Shown here piece by piece: positions 5,754 to 13,102 of a stretch of 13,102 nt of DNA (positions within the stretch are counted from its first letter, which is position 1; the number at the start of each line of letters is the position of its first letter). The notes beneath the pieces were generated by a model. That model was not told the origin of the DNA, searched no databases, and saw nothing but the letters and a program-made list of their open reading frames with translations. The position numbers and the translations under genes are program-made. Source of the DNA: Bacteroidales bacterium (lineage in GTDB: Bacteria; Bacteroidota; Bacteroidia; Bacteroidales; JAADJA01); the NCBI GenBank assembly GCA_029934735.1, contig JAOZLR010000041.1:1-13102 (forward strand), given 5' to 3'.

Positions 5754-8700
5754 ATGAAAAAGATCATTTCCTACTTTATAAAGTATCCGATTGCTGCTAA
5801 TGTTTTTATTATGACGTTTGCCATCTTTGGAACTGTGGCGATGTTCAATATGAAATCATCCTTTTTCCCTTTGGTTGAAAGCAGGATTATTAGCATTCAG
5901 CTTATTTATCCCGGAGCCTCTCCCGAAGAGGTAGAACAGGGTATCGTATTGAAAATTGAAGACAATCTAAAAGGAGTTTCCGGAATTGAGAGGGTAACCT
6001 CAGTATCTTCTGAAAACAGTGCTAACATAACAGTTGAAGTGGATAAAAGCTATGAAACTGATGTTGTACTTGAGGATGTAAAGAATGCAGTAAATCGTAT
6101 TAACTCCTTCCCTGTTGATATGGAGGTTCCTGTTATTTTTAAAAATGAAAATCTCAACAGAGTTGTAATTTTTTCTGTCAGTGGAGACAATATTTCATTG
6201 AAATCCCTGAAAGAGATATCCTACAAAATTGAAGATGACATAAGAGGGATGGAGGGCATTTCTAAAGTCCTGCTACATGGCTTCCCTGAAGAGGAGATAG
6301 AAATTGCAGTTAACGAAAATACTCTTCGGGGTTATAACCTTACATTTGATGATGTGGCAAATGCTGTAAAGCGTGCCAATATTGACATAACAGGCGGCAA
6401 AATACGTACCAACGAAGAGGAGTATTTGATACGTGGTCGTTATAAAAAATATTACGGACGGGAGTTGAATAATATAATCATTAAATCAGATGTTCAGGGA
6501 AAAACTATCAGAGTTGATGATGTGGCTCGTGTTTATGATCGCTGGTCGGAAAATCCTAATAGAATTGAAATTAATAGCAAAAAATCCGTTGAAATTGAAA
6601 TACAAACCACTAACAGTGAAGATTTCCTGGAAGCATCTGAAAAGATCAATAATTACATTTCGGAGTTCCGGGAAAAAAATCCAAATTTGGATGTCAGTGT
6701 AGTACAAGACAGGTCTGTTAACCTTAAAGAGCGAAAGGATCTGTTATTGCGTAACGGTGCTATGGGAATGATGCTTGTTTTGTTATTCTTGTCAATGTTT
6801 CTTAATCCGAGAATGGCCCTTTGGGTGGCTGCCGGCTTACCAATCTCTTTTTGGGGAATGTTTATTCTCGCAAATATTTTTGGTGTAACAATCAATGCTA
6901 TCTCACTTTTTGGGATGATCGTAGTTGTGGGGATTCTGGTGGATGACGGTATTGTCATTGCTGAAAATATTTATTCCCATTACGAGCAGGGAAAAAATAG
7001 CGTCAGGGCGGCCATCGACGGAACAATGGAGGTGTTACCTTCAATTTTTTCTGCAATATTTACAACAATAATTGCTTTTTCAACCTTCTTTTTCCTTGAC
7101 GGACGAATGGGCGATTTTTTTAGTGAGCTGGCTTTTGTGGTTATTGCCACACTCTTTGTTTCTTTAATTGAAGCAGTTATAATTCTTCCGACACACCTTG
7201 CCCATTCCAGAGCTTTAAAAGGAGAGAAGAAACAAAACCGTATGGTAAAGTTCATGGACAAGATAATGTATTGGATGCGAGATAAGACCTACGCTCCTGT
7301 TTTGCGATTTTCCATAAACAACAGGTTCCTGGTAATTTCCATTGCTGTGGTAATGTTTATATTGACCATAGGGGCAATGGAAGGGGGAATAATCAAAGGT
7401 ACATTTTTCCCGTTTATTGAGCGGGATAACATCACCGTTACTTTGAAAATGCCTGCCGGGACTAATGAAAAGATCACAGAAGTCTGGATTGATAAAATCC
7501 AAAAAGCAGCCTGGGAGGTGAATGCTGATTACAAAGCCAAACGAGCTGACAGTTTGGATATCATTACTTTCATTGAAAAGAAAATTGGTCCATCAACTGC
7601 TGATGGAAGCCTTAATATAATTCTCCTGAATGGTGAAACACGAAACATCATAAGTTTTGAAATAGCCAATGCCATTGCCAAAAAGGCAGGGCCGGTCATA
7701 GGTGCCGAACAGCTTTCTTTTGGCGGTGGAGGTTCATTTGGTAAGCCTGTCTCCGTTGCTTTTCTGGGAAACAATCTTGAAGAGTTGACTTTGGCTAAAA
7801 ACGAGTTAAAATTTGAATTGTCAAAATTATCAGGGCTTAAAGATATAAACGATAACGACCGCCAGGGAATTAAAGAAATTAACGTTGTTTTAAAAGAAAA
7901 GGCCTATATGCTTGGATTGACTCTTCAGGATATCCTGGGGCAGATACGGTCAGGCTTTTTCGGTAAAGAGGTTCAGCGATTGCAACGTGGCCGAGATGAG
8001 GTGAAAGTCTGGGTTCGTTATGATGAGAATGAGCGATCCTCCATAAAAAACCTTTCGGAAATGTATATTACCACTCCTTCACGAAAGAAAGTTCCGTTTG
8101 GGGAAATTGCATCTTATACCATAAAAAGAGGCATTGTTTCAATTAACCATCTTGACGGAAAGCGGCAGATAATTGTTGAAGCAGATATGGTAGATGAAAA
8201 TGCTTCGGCAACAGATGTGCTGGATTATGTAAAAGCGTCTGTTGTACCTGTTATTCTGGCAAAATACCCAACGGTAAATGTGCTTTACGAAGGCCAGAAC
8301 CGTGAAGCGGAAAAGACTTCTAAGTCAGCCGGGAAAGTGGTTCCTATCATTCTGTTTTTGATAATCGCCATTATAGTATTTACGTTCCGCTCATTTAGTC
8401 AAACAATTCTTTTATTTTTTCTCATCCCATTTAGTTTTGTGGGAGTTGCCTGGGGTCACTGGTTCCATGGACAACCGATTAATGTACTTTCAATGATGGG
8501 TATTATCGCCCTTATAGGAATACTGGTAAATGACGGCCTTGTACTTATCAGTAAATTTAATCGTTTGCTGAAAAGCGGAGTTCCCTTTAAAGAAGCTGTG
8601 TATCAGGCAGGTGTCTCCCGTTTCAGGGCTATATTCCTTACTTCTCTGACTACTGTTGCCGGTCTTGCTCCATTAATTCTGGAGAAAAGTTTCCAGGCCC

Positions 8701-8909
8701 AGTTTCTCATTCCAATGGCTATTTCAATTGCATATGGAATCACTATTGCTACACTTTTAACCCTTATTCTGTTACCGGTTTTTCTGGTATCAGTCAATAA
8801 GTTAAAGCGAACCCTTATATATATCTGGGAGGAAAAAAGAGTTACTCCCGAAGAGGTTGAGCACGTTATTAAAGAACTTAAAGCTGAAAATGATGAATTG
8901 GAAAAATAA
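5754..8909 (+). CDS. RND-family efflux permease (AcrB-type)
   Basis: Inner membrane proton-driven transporter of 1051 residues, the normal full length, with the family's duplicated plan: a membrane segment (about 10-30), a first large periplasmic domain (about 35-330), a block of membrane helices (about 335-545), a second periplasmic domain (about 550-860) and a final helix block (about 862-1018). Key residues seen: the TM4 aspartate pair in GILVDDGIV (Asp397, Asp398), and Arg956 and Thr963 in RFRAIFLTS, matching AcrB Arg971 and Thr978. The TM10 position of AcrB Lys940 is instead Asn926, followed by Asp927 (GILVNDGLV), a marked departure from the classical proton relay. The PGASPEEVE motif near residue 53 is typical of the superfamily. 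A charged tail (1025-1051) extends into the cytoplasm. The gene overlaps the TolC-like gene by 20 bp, suggesting coupled translation. Drug or amphiphile export is likely rather than metal export, but the substrate is not determined. Confidence 0.95.
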   Translation: MKKIISYFIKYPIAANVFIMTFAIFGTVAMFNMKSSFFPLVESRIISIQLIYPGASPEEVEQGIVLKIEDNLKGVSGIERVTSVSSENSANITVEVDKSYETDVVLEDVKNAVNRINSFPVDMEVPVIFKNENLNRVVIFSVSGDNISLKSLKEISYKIEDDIRGMEGISKVLLHGFPEEEIEIAVNENTLRGYNLTFDDVANAVKRANIDITGGKIRTNEEEYLIRGRYKKYYGRELNNIIIKSDVQGKTIRVDDVARVYDRWSENPNRIEINSKKSVEIEIQTTNSEDFLEASEKINNYISEFREKNPNLDVSVVQDRSVNLKERKDLLLRNGAMGMMLVLLFLSMFLNPRMALWVAAGLPISFWGMFILANIFGVTINAISLFGMIVVVGILVDDGIVIAENIYSHYEQGKNSVRAAIDGTMEVLPSIFSAIFTTIIAFSTFFFLDGRMGDFFSELAFVVIATLFVSLIEAVIILPTHLAHSRALKGEKKQNRMVKFMDKIMYWMRDKTYAPVLRFSINNRFLVISIAVVMFILTIGAMEGGIIKGTFFPFIERDNITVTLKMPAGTNEKITEVWIDKIQKAAWEVNADYKAKRADSLDIITFIEKKIGPSTADGSLNIILLNGETRNIISFEIANAIAKKAGPVIGAEQLSFGGGGSFGKPVSVAFLGNNLEELTLAKNELKFELSKLSGLKDINDNDRQGIKEINVVLKEKAYMLGLTLQDILGQIRSGFFGKEVQRLQRGRDEVKVWVRYDENERSSIKNLSEMYITTPSRKKVPFGEIASYTIKRGIVSINHLDGKRQIIVEADMVDENASATDVLDYVKASVVPVILAKYPTVNVLYEGQNREAEKTSKSAGKVVPIILFLIIAIIVFTFRSFSQTILLFFLIPFSFVGVAWGHWFHGQPINVLSMMGIIALIGILVNDGLVLISKFNRLLKSGVPFKEAVYQAGVSRFRAIFLTSLTTVAGLAPLILEKSFQAQFLIPMAISIAYGITIATLLTLILLPVFLVSVNKLKRTLIYIWEEKRVTPEEVEHVIKELKAENDELEK

Positions 8910-10221
8910 ATTTATTATAATTATTGTGCTGTTTGGATTGCCAGCCTGGGTATCTGCACAGCAGTCTGCTGATTCAGTATTGAAACTTTCTGATGCTGTT
9001 GCTGTTGCAATGATGAAGAATCAGGATATTTTAACTGTAAAAAATAATGTACGAATAGCAGAAGTAAACAAAGGTGTCCTTAATTCAGGATATCTACCCT
9101 CTTTAGTTGGTTTGGCAGGTGCGAATTATTCAAAAAACAATACTGATATGACATTTGCATCAGGAGACAATGTTTCAAATCCCGGTGCTGTCTCTAAAAC
9201 CTATAATGCTTCCCTCGGTCTTAATTACAGGCTGTTTGACGGGTTGAGCAGGCATTATAATTTCAAGATACTAAATGAAACCTACACTCTTTCTGAGTTG
9301 CAGGCCAGGTCTGTCATTGAAAATACATTGATACGGCTGATAAGATCATATTACCAGGTATCGCTATTAACTTCACGTATTGAAAATATTAAACGTACGA
9401 TTACCATCTCCAATGAAAGGCTTGGTTATATGAAAGATAAATACGATTTTGGTCAGGCTACAGAACTTGACCTTTTGAATGCAGAGGTTGACAGAAACAA
9501 CGATAGTGTTAACTACATTAATACTTTTCGCCAGCTTGAACTCGCAGGCAATGATATGAAAGTGATGATGGGTATACCGATGACTACGGAGTTTGTGGTG
9601 GATACAGTTGTAATTTTCGGGACAACTTTTAATTATGAGGATATATGGCAAAATGCCAGTAACAAAAATGTGGATTATTTAATCGCACAACAAAGTAAAG
9701 GTATTTCAGAAATACAATTAAAGCAAAGTCATACCGGATATATCCCTAAAATTGATATTAACGGAAGATATTCATATAACAGGATAGATAATGACCTGGG
9801 CAGCTTTCTATATCAAAAAAGTGACGGAATGAACCTTGGTGCATCATTGTCCTGGAATCTTTTTGATGGTGGACAGACACGCGTCAGAGAACAAAATGCG
9901 AAAATAAATGTAGAAAATGCCCAGATTTATATTGAGAAAATTGGAATTGAGTTACAACGTCAGGTTGCTGATGCATACAGTAATTATAAAAATATGCTGT
10001 TCATTCTCAAAACAGAAGAGGGTAATAAAAAAATTAACGAATTGAATTTCAATCGCTCTGTAGAACAATTCCAGATTGGTCAGATTACATCACTGGATTT
10101 TCGTAAGGCTCAAATCAATCTGCAGGAATCTATAGACCGCTACAATCAGGCTATGTATAACGCTAAAGTAGCCGAACTGGAAATGATGAAACTGGCTGGA
10201 ATGTTTTTGGATAAGTTATAA
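8890..10221 (+). CDS. TolC-family outer membrane efflux channel
   Basis: Outer membrane subunit of the pump, about 443 residues, within the family's usual size. A signal peptide (NKFIIIIVLFGLPAWVSAQ) is followed by the two-fold internal repeat of TolC-like proteins: each half has a beta-strand pair for the barrel (SLGLNYRLFDG in the first, SLSWNLFDGG in the second, both with the conserved (L/F)FDG turn) and long helices for the periplasmic tunnel (about 115-230 and 330-440). The start is at the ATGATG at 8890-8895, inside the permease gene; an upstream TTG at 8857 would add residues with no signal-peptide character. The overlap and order place it last in the operon. The Leu-x-Phe/Asp-rich repeats GQATELDLLNAE and GQITSLDFRKAQ mark equivalent helices of the two halves. 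Identity as an efflux channel is firm. Confidence 0.93.
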   Translation: MMNWKNKFIIIIVLFGLPAWVSAQQSADSVLKLSDAVAVAMMKNQDILTVKNNVRIAEVNKGVLNSGYLPSLVGLAGANYSKNNTDMTFASGDNVSNPGAVSKTYNASLGLNYRLFDGLSRHYNFKILNETYTLSELQARSVIENTLIRLIRSYYQVSLLTSRIENIKRTITISNERLGYMKDKYDFGQATELDLLNAEVDRNNDSVNYINTFRQLELAGNDMKVMMGIPMTTEFVVDTVVIFGTTFNYEDIWQNASNKNVDYLIAQQSKGISEIQLKQSHTGYIPKIDINGRYSYNRIDNDLGSFLYQKSDGMNLGASLSWNLFDGGQTRVREQNAKINVENAQIYIEKIGIELQRQVADAYSNYKNMLFILKTEEGNKKINELNFNRSVEQFQIGQITSLDFRKAQINLQESIDRYNQAMYNAKVAELEMMKLAGMFLDKL

Positions 10222-10225
10222 ATTG

Positions 10226-10256
10226 AAAAAAGAATTGTGATCCTTAACTCTTTTTT
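10226..10256 (+). terminator. Weak AT-rich terminator candidate after the efflux operon
   Basis: AAAAAAGA (10226-10233) pairs with TCTTTTTT (10249-10256), with one mismatch before TTG/TAA pairs extend the stem. The stem has little GC and the T run is part of it, so termination could be partial and some efflux transcripts may run into the next gene. Confidence 0.3.
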
Positions 10257-10262
10257 GGGCAT

Positions 10263-10270
10263 TATATTTG
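10263..10270 (+). promoter_or_regulatory. -7 element of the Bax inhibitor-1 family gene promoter
   Basis: TATATTTG matches TAnnTTTG and lies 37 bases before the ATG. The best upstream TTG (10235-10237) is 25 bases away, longer than usual, so the -33 part is uncertain. It suggests that the downstream gene has its own promoter rather than depending on the efflux operon. Confidence 0.45.
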
Positions 10271-10307
10271 ATAAGAGGTTTACTCAAAATATTAAAAACA
10301 AAAAATT

Positions 10308-11033
10308 ATGATGACAAATAATAGAATTAGTGGAGGAGCACACGCACAAGTTGATTCGGGTTCAATTTCGAGAACTTTTGTGGCAGGCGTGTTTTCGTGG
10401 ATGGCAATAGCTTTGGCGATAACGGCATTTGTAGCTTACTATTTTGCTGCAACCCCCTCACTGATAATGTCGCTTTATAATCCTGAAGGCGGTATGACAA
10501 TTCTCGGTTGGATTGTCATGTTGGCACCTTTAGGATTTGTTTTTGCGATGTCAGCTGGATTTCAAAAGTTCTCTTCAGGTACTTTAACTTTATTGTTTGG
10601 TGCCTTTTCTGTATTGATGGGGATGAGTCTGAGTTTTATTTTTATCGCCTATACATCTGCATCAATTTTTCAAACTTTTGTGGTTACTGCCGGAATGTTT
10701 GGCGTGATGGCAGTTGTTGGGTACACAACAAAAACGGATCTTACAAAATTCGGCTCATTAATGATGATGGGATTAATTGGAATTATAATCGCAAGTGTCG
10801 TAAATATGTTTATGCATAGTGAGACATTTGATTATATAATTAGTTTTATTGGGGTACTTGTATTTACAGGCCTTACAGCATATGATGTTCAGGTTTTGAA
10901 ACGTATCGGGGCCGGAGTGGAATATGGGGCTGAAAATACAAAAAAACTGACAATTATGGGTGCAATGCGCCTGTACCTTGACTTTATCAACTTGTTTCTT
11001 TTCATGTTGCGGTTTTTGGGTAATAGAAGGTAA
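10308..11033 (+). CDS. Bax inhibitor-1/YccA-family membrane protein
   Basis: Integral inner membrane protein of 241 residues with about seven hydrophobic segments after a short polar N-terminus (1-20). Seen: the family's C-terminal signature, TGLTAYDVQVLKRI (188-200) and the last helix LYLDFINLFLFMLRFLGNRR (222-241). Asp193 and Asp225 match the aspartate pair (Asp171 and Asp195 in Bacillus YetJ) that gates a pH-sensitive calcium leak in that homologue; the loop between them is longer here. Known members include E. coli YccA, which interacts with the FtsH protease, and the calcium-leak protein YetJ; which role applies here cannot be read from the sequence. The start is the first of two adjacent ATGs (10308, 10311) after an A-rich leader. 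It has its own -7 element and a strong terminator, so it appears to be a single-gene unit unrelated to the pump. Confidence 0.93.
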   Translation: MMTNNRISGGAHAQVDSGSISRTFVAGVFSWMAIALAITAFVAYYFAATPSLIMSLYNPEGGMTILGWIVMLAPLGFVFAMSAGFQKFSSGTLTLLFGAFSVLMGMSLSFIFIAYTSASIFQTFVVTAGMFGVMAVVGYTTKTDLTKFGSLMMMGLIGIIIASVVNMFMHSETFDYIISFIGVLVFTGLTAYDVQVLKRIGAGVEYGAENTKKLTIMGAMRLYLDFINLFLFMLRFLGNRR

Positions 11034-11049
11034 AGTGGTTATATCAATA

Positions 11050-11081
11050 AAAAATTCCCCTAATTAATTAGGGGAATTTTT
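11050..11081. terminator. Bidirectional terminator, perfect 32-bp palindrome
   Basis: The sequence from 11050 to 11081 is its own reverse complement, centred on TAATTAATTA, with CCCC/GGGG arms (11057-11060, 11071-11074) and A5/T5 ends. It therefore gives a hairpin with a T run on both strands and serves both the Bax inhibitor-1 gene (stop at 11033) and the convergent threonine dehydrogenase gene (stop at 11103). Confidence 0.9.
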
Positions 11082-11102
11082 ATTTTGTTACAAAATGCTT
11101 GG

Positions 11103-12062
11103 TTAATATCCGATTCCCAGTTTCTTACTTATCTCTTTAAGCATATCCTTTGTCATCTCACTAAGGACATATTTTGGATTCCAACCCCACTCTTCACGGG
11201 CGCATGAATCGTCCATACTGTTTGGCCAGGTGTCGGCAATAGCTTTTTTACGCGGGTCAGCATCATATTCCATTATGAATTCTGGAATATGTTTTTTTAT
11301 TTCATTTGAAATAATTTCAGGGTCAAAACTCATAGCTGTTACATTGAAAGCATTACGATGCTTTAGTTTTGAAGGATCAGCCTCCATAAGATCGATTGCG
11401 GCATCCAAAGCATCCGGCATATACATCATATCAAGGAATGTACCGGCAGCCATCGGACATGTATATTTTTTATTTTTTATTGCTTCATAAAAAATTTCAA
11501 CTGCATAATCGGTAGTGCCTCCACCAGGAAGTGTAACATTTGAGATAATTCCAGGGTAACGTAAACCTCTTGTGTCAACACCAAATCGCTTGAAATAATA
11601 ATCACTTAACAATTCGCCTGTTACTTTTGTTACTCCATACATTGTATTAGGTCGCTGGATAGTATCCTGAGGTGTATTGTCCAGTGGTGTAGATGGCCCA
11701 AAAGCACCTATTGAACTTGGGAAAAAGACAGCACAATTATGCTCGCGTGCAACTTCAAGTACATTATATACTCCGTTTACGCCTACGTTCCAGGCAGCCT
11801 GTGGTTTTTCTTCTGCAACAGCTGAAAGTAATGCTGCCAGATTATAAATTGTATCAATATTATATTTTTTTACCACTTCATTCAGTCTTTCAACATCGGT
11901 AGCATCCACTCTTTCAAGCGGACCGGAGTTAGCCAGTTCTTCCGAAGGTTGTGTACTGCGAAATCCGGCAACAACATTATCATTACCATATCGTCTTCTT
12001 AATTCCATTGTCAGTTCCGAGCCAATTTGCCCAACTGAACCGATAATTAATATATTTTTCAT
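11103..12062 (-). CDS. L-threonine 3-dehydrogenase, SDR (epimerase-like) type
   Basis: Cytoplasmic NAD-dependent enzyme of 319 residues, oxidising L-threonine to 2-amino-3-ketobutyrate. It belongs to the extended short-chain dehydrogenase type, not the zinc-dependent medium-chain Tdh of E. coli. Seen: the Rossmann glycine motif GSVGQIG (8-14), NLAALLSAVAE (74-84), PSSIGAFGPSTP (115-126) with the catalytic Ser, and YGVTK (142-146) with catalytic Tyr142 and Lys146. DMMYMPDALDAAIDLM and the C-terminal DDSCAREEWGW resemble known SDR-type threonine dehydrogenases of Bacteroidota. The assignment is strengthened by the divergent neighbour, 2-amino-3-ketobutyrate CoA ligase, which uses its unstable product. 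Promoter elements lie 41-70 bases upstream; the shared palindromic terminator closes it. A nucleotide-sugar epimerase is the alternative for the fold, but motifs and context argue against it. Confidence 0.92.
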   Translation of the reverse strand: MKNILIIGSVGQIGSELTMELRRRYGNDNVVAGFRSTQPSEELANSGPLERVDATDVERLNEVVKKYNIDTIYNLAALLSAVAEEKPQAAWNVGVNGVYNVLEVAREHNCAVFFPSSIGAFGPSTPLDNTPQDTIQRPNTMYGVTKVTGELLSDYYFKRFGVDTRGLRYPGIISNVTLPGGGTTDYAVEIFYEAIKNKKYTCPMAAGTFLDMMYMPDALDAAIDLMEADPSKLKHRNAFNVTAMSFDPEIISNEIKKHIPEFIMEYDADPRKKAIADTWPNSMDDSCAREEWGWNPKYVLSEMTKDMLKEISKKLGIGY

Positions 12063-12102
12063 CTTTTTTTTATTTAGTGTTATTTAATTAACAATTTTGT
12101 GG

Positions 12103-12132
12103 CAAAAATAAATATTTTTGCAAACTGACAAA
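12103..12132 (-). promoter_or_regulatory. Promoter of the threonine dehydrogenase gene
   Basis: On the minus strand, TTTG (12132 to 12129) is followed after 18 bases by TATTTTTG (12110 to 12103), a close match to the Bacteroidota -33/-7 pair with good spacing. The leader to the ATG at 12062 would be about 35 bases. The -7 element is half of an inverted repeat, CAAAAATA-AA-TATTTTTG (12103-12120), whose other arm is a TAnnTTTG on the plus strand. Confidence 0.6.
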
Positions 12133-12201
12133 TTTAAATAACAGGTTTATGCAAAAAAATTTAGTTTTCTAATTTAAAATCAGTTTTAACCCAAATTAAA
12201 A

Positions 12202-12209
12202 TATATTTG
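12202..12209 (+). promoter_or_regulatory. -7 element upstream of the KBL gene
   Basis: TATATTTG matches TAnnTTTG and predicts a start near 12214, about 40 bases before the ATG. No convincing TTG -33 element is seen at the usual distance. A second plus-strand TATTTTTG at 12113-12120 would give a leader of about 130 bases. Confidence 0.45.
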
Positions 12210-12254
12210 CGGTTTTTAAAATAAATAACAATTGTCAATTTAAAACATACAAAA

Positions 12255-13102
12255 ATGTACGGAAAAATAAAAGAACATCTCGCAACAGAACTGGCCGGTA
12301 TTAAAGAGGCTGGTCTATTCAAAGCTGAAAGAATTATCGCATCTCCACAGGGACCTGAAATTAAATTGAATACAGGGCAGACAGTTTTGAACTTCTGCGC
12401 AAACAACTACCTCGGCCTTTCTAATCATCCAAGATTGGTTCAGGCTGCAAAGGACACTCTCGACAGCCACGGTTTTGGTATGTCATCTGTAAGATTTATC
12501 TGCGGAACACAAGATATTCATACTGAACTTGAGCAGAAAATAGCCGAGTTCTTCGGAACCGAAGACACAATTCTTTATGCCGCCGCCTTTGACGCCAATG
12601 GTGGTGTTTTTGAGCCGATCTTAACAGCCGAAGATGCCATTATCTCCGACTCTTTAAACCATGCTTCCATTATTGACGGTGTCAGACTTTGTAAAGCTCA
12701 GCGTTTTCGCTTCGACAATGCAAATATGGAAGACCTTGAAGTAAAACTAAAAGAAGCTTCCAAAACAGCCCGTTTTAAACTTATTGTTACTGATGGCGTT
12801 TTCTCAATGGATGGAAACGTTGCCCCTCTGGATAAAATCAACGAACTTGCCAAAAAGTATGATGCTATGATAATGGTTGATGAATGTCATTCTGCAGGTG
12901 TTGTTGGAGAAACAGGCCGTGGTGTTACAGAACTGTTTGATGTTCGTGGTGAGGTGGATATTATCACCGGAACTCTTGGAAAAGCTTTCGGAGGAGGAAT
13001 CGGTGGATTTACAACCGGTCGTAAAGAAATTATCGAAATGCTGCGTCAAAAATCAAGACCATATCTGTTTTCAAACTCCCTTATTCCTGCTGCTGTTGGT
13101 GC
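12255..13102 (+). CDS. kbl: 2-amino-3-ketobutyrate CoA ligase (glycine C-acetyltransferase), 3' end outside the window
   Basis: Pyridoxal-phosphate enzyme of the alpha-oxoamine synthase family; it splits 2-amino-3-ketobutyrate with CoA into glycine and acetyl-CoA in the cytoplasm. The first 282 residues are present with no stop, against about 398 in E. coli Kbl, so roughly 115 residues lie beyond the window. Seen: NFCANNYLGLSNHP (46-59), FDANGGVFEPIL (112-123) in the cofactor loop, DSLNHASIIDG with His136, which stacks on the cofactor, VDECHSAG with Asp209 and His212, and TGTLGKAFGG with the Schiff-base Lys243. The FDANGG signature and strong resemblance along the length favour Kbl over other family members (BioF, HemA, serine palmitoyltransferase), and the divergent threonine dehydrogenase gene supports it. 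The ATG at 12255 follows an A-rich leader without Shine-Dalgarno. Confidence 0.93.
   Translation, partial: MYGKIKEHLATELAGIKEAGLFKAERIIASPQGPEIKLNTGQTVLNFCANNYLGLSNHPRLVQAAKDTLDSHGFGMSSVRFICGTQDIHTELEQKIAEFFGTEDTILYAAAFDANGGVFEPILTAEDAIISDSLNHASIIDGVRLCKAQRFRFDNANMEDLEVKLKEASKTARFKLIVTDGVFSMDGNVAPLDKINELAKKYDAMIMVDECHSAGVVGETGRGVTELFDVRGEVDIITGTLGKAFGGGIGGFTTGRKEIIEMLRQKSRPYLFSNSLIPAAVG

Noticed and set aside
6653..7774. Several minus-strand open frames of 60-100 codons inside the RND permease gene
   Set aside because: They are opposite an intact, well-recognised coding frame and have low-complexity composition, as expected of shadow frames.
10508..10819. Second plus-strand frame of 103 codons inside the Bax inhibitor-1 family gene
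   Set aside because: It is in another frame of a clear membrane protein gene, is rich in Cys, Trp and Tyr, and has no start context; a shadow.
12161..12406. Minus-strand 81-codon open frame over the 5' end of kbl
   Set aside because: It overlaps the strongly conserved coding sequence of kbl and its upstream region and resembles no known protein; it is a shadow of the coding strand.
1..13102. CRISPR array, insertion sequence, prophage or toxin-antitoxin system
   Set aside because: I found no regularly spaced direct repeats, no transposase or integrase motifs, no terminal inverted repeats with target duplications, and no short toxin-antitoxin gene pair.

Overview
The window comes from a member of the Bacteroidota, probably a marine or anaerobic Bacteroidales/Marinilabiliales-like lineage. 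The sequence is AT-rich and most starts lack a Shine-Dalgarno sequence but have A-rich leaders. Several genes are preceded by the Bacteroidota -7 element TAnnTTTG, and the protein families (OmpA/PD40/TPR proteins, SDR-type threonine dehydrogenase) fit that phylum. The genus is not resolved.

Layout: (1) 1-694, a single flavodoxin gene with its own promoter and a strong terminator. (2) 693-3822, minus strand, a two-gene operon: a secreted nine-repeat TPR protein, then a TPR/beta-propeller/carboxypeptidase-regulatory-like/OmpA protein with the domain order of the type IX secretion protein PorE. (3) 3823-4130, a divergent control region. (4) 4131-10221, a four-gene drug-efflux type operon: MarR-family regulator, periplasmic adaptor, RND permease, TolC-like outer membrane channel. 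(5) 10308-11033, a Bax inhibitor-1 family membrane protein, ended by a perfect 32-bp palindromic terminator shared with the convergent gene. (6) 11103-13102, divergent genes for threonine breakdown: SDR-type L-threonine 3-dehydrogenase (minus) and 2-amino-3-ketobutyrate CoA ligase (plus, cut by the window end).

How the genes work together: the efflux genes are closely packed (36-bp gap, 18-bp gap, then a 20-bp overlap) and encode a complete envelope-spanning tripartite pump with its own regulator. Two near-identical 14-bp palindromes, one in the marR leader and one across the marR stop codon, are good candidates for the MarR operator. The last two genes catalyse consecutive steps, threonine to 2-amino-3-ketobutyrate to glycine plus acetyl-CoA, and share one divergent promoter region.

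I see no mobile element, CRISPR array, tRNA, rRNA or clear sign of transfer. Most of the window is ordinary core-type Bacteroidota gene content. The items most worth a second look are the paired MarR palindromes, the flavodoxin with altered FMN-binding loops, the RND permease with Asn-Asp in place of the usual transmembrane lysine, and the PorE-like operon.
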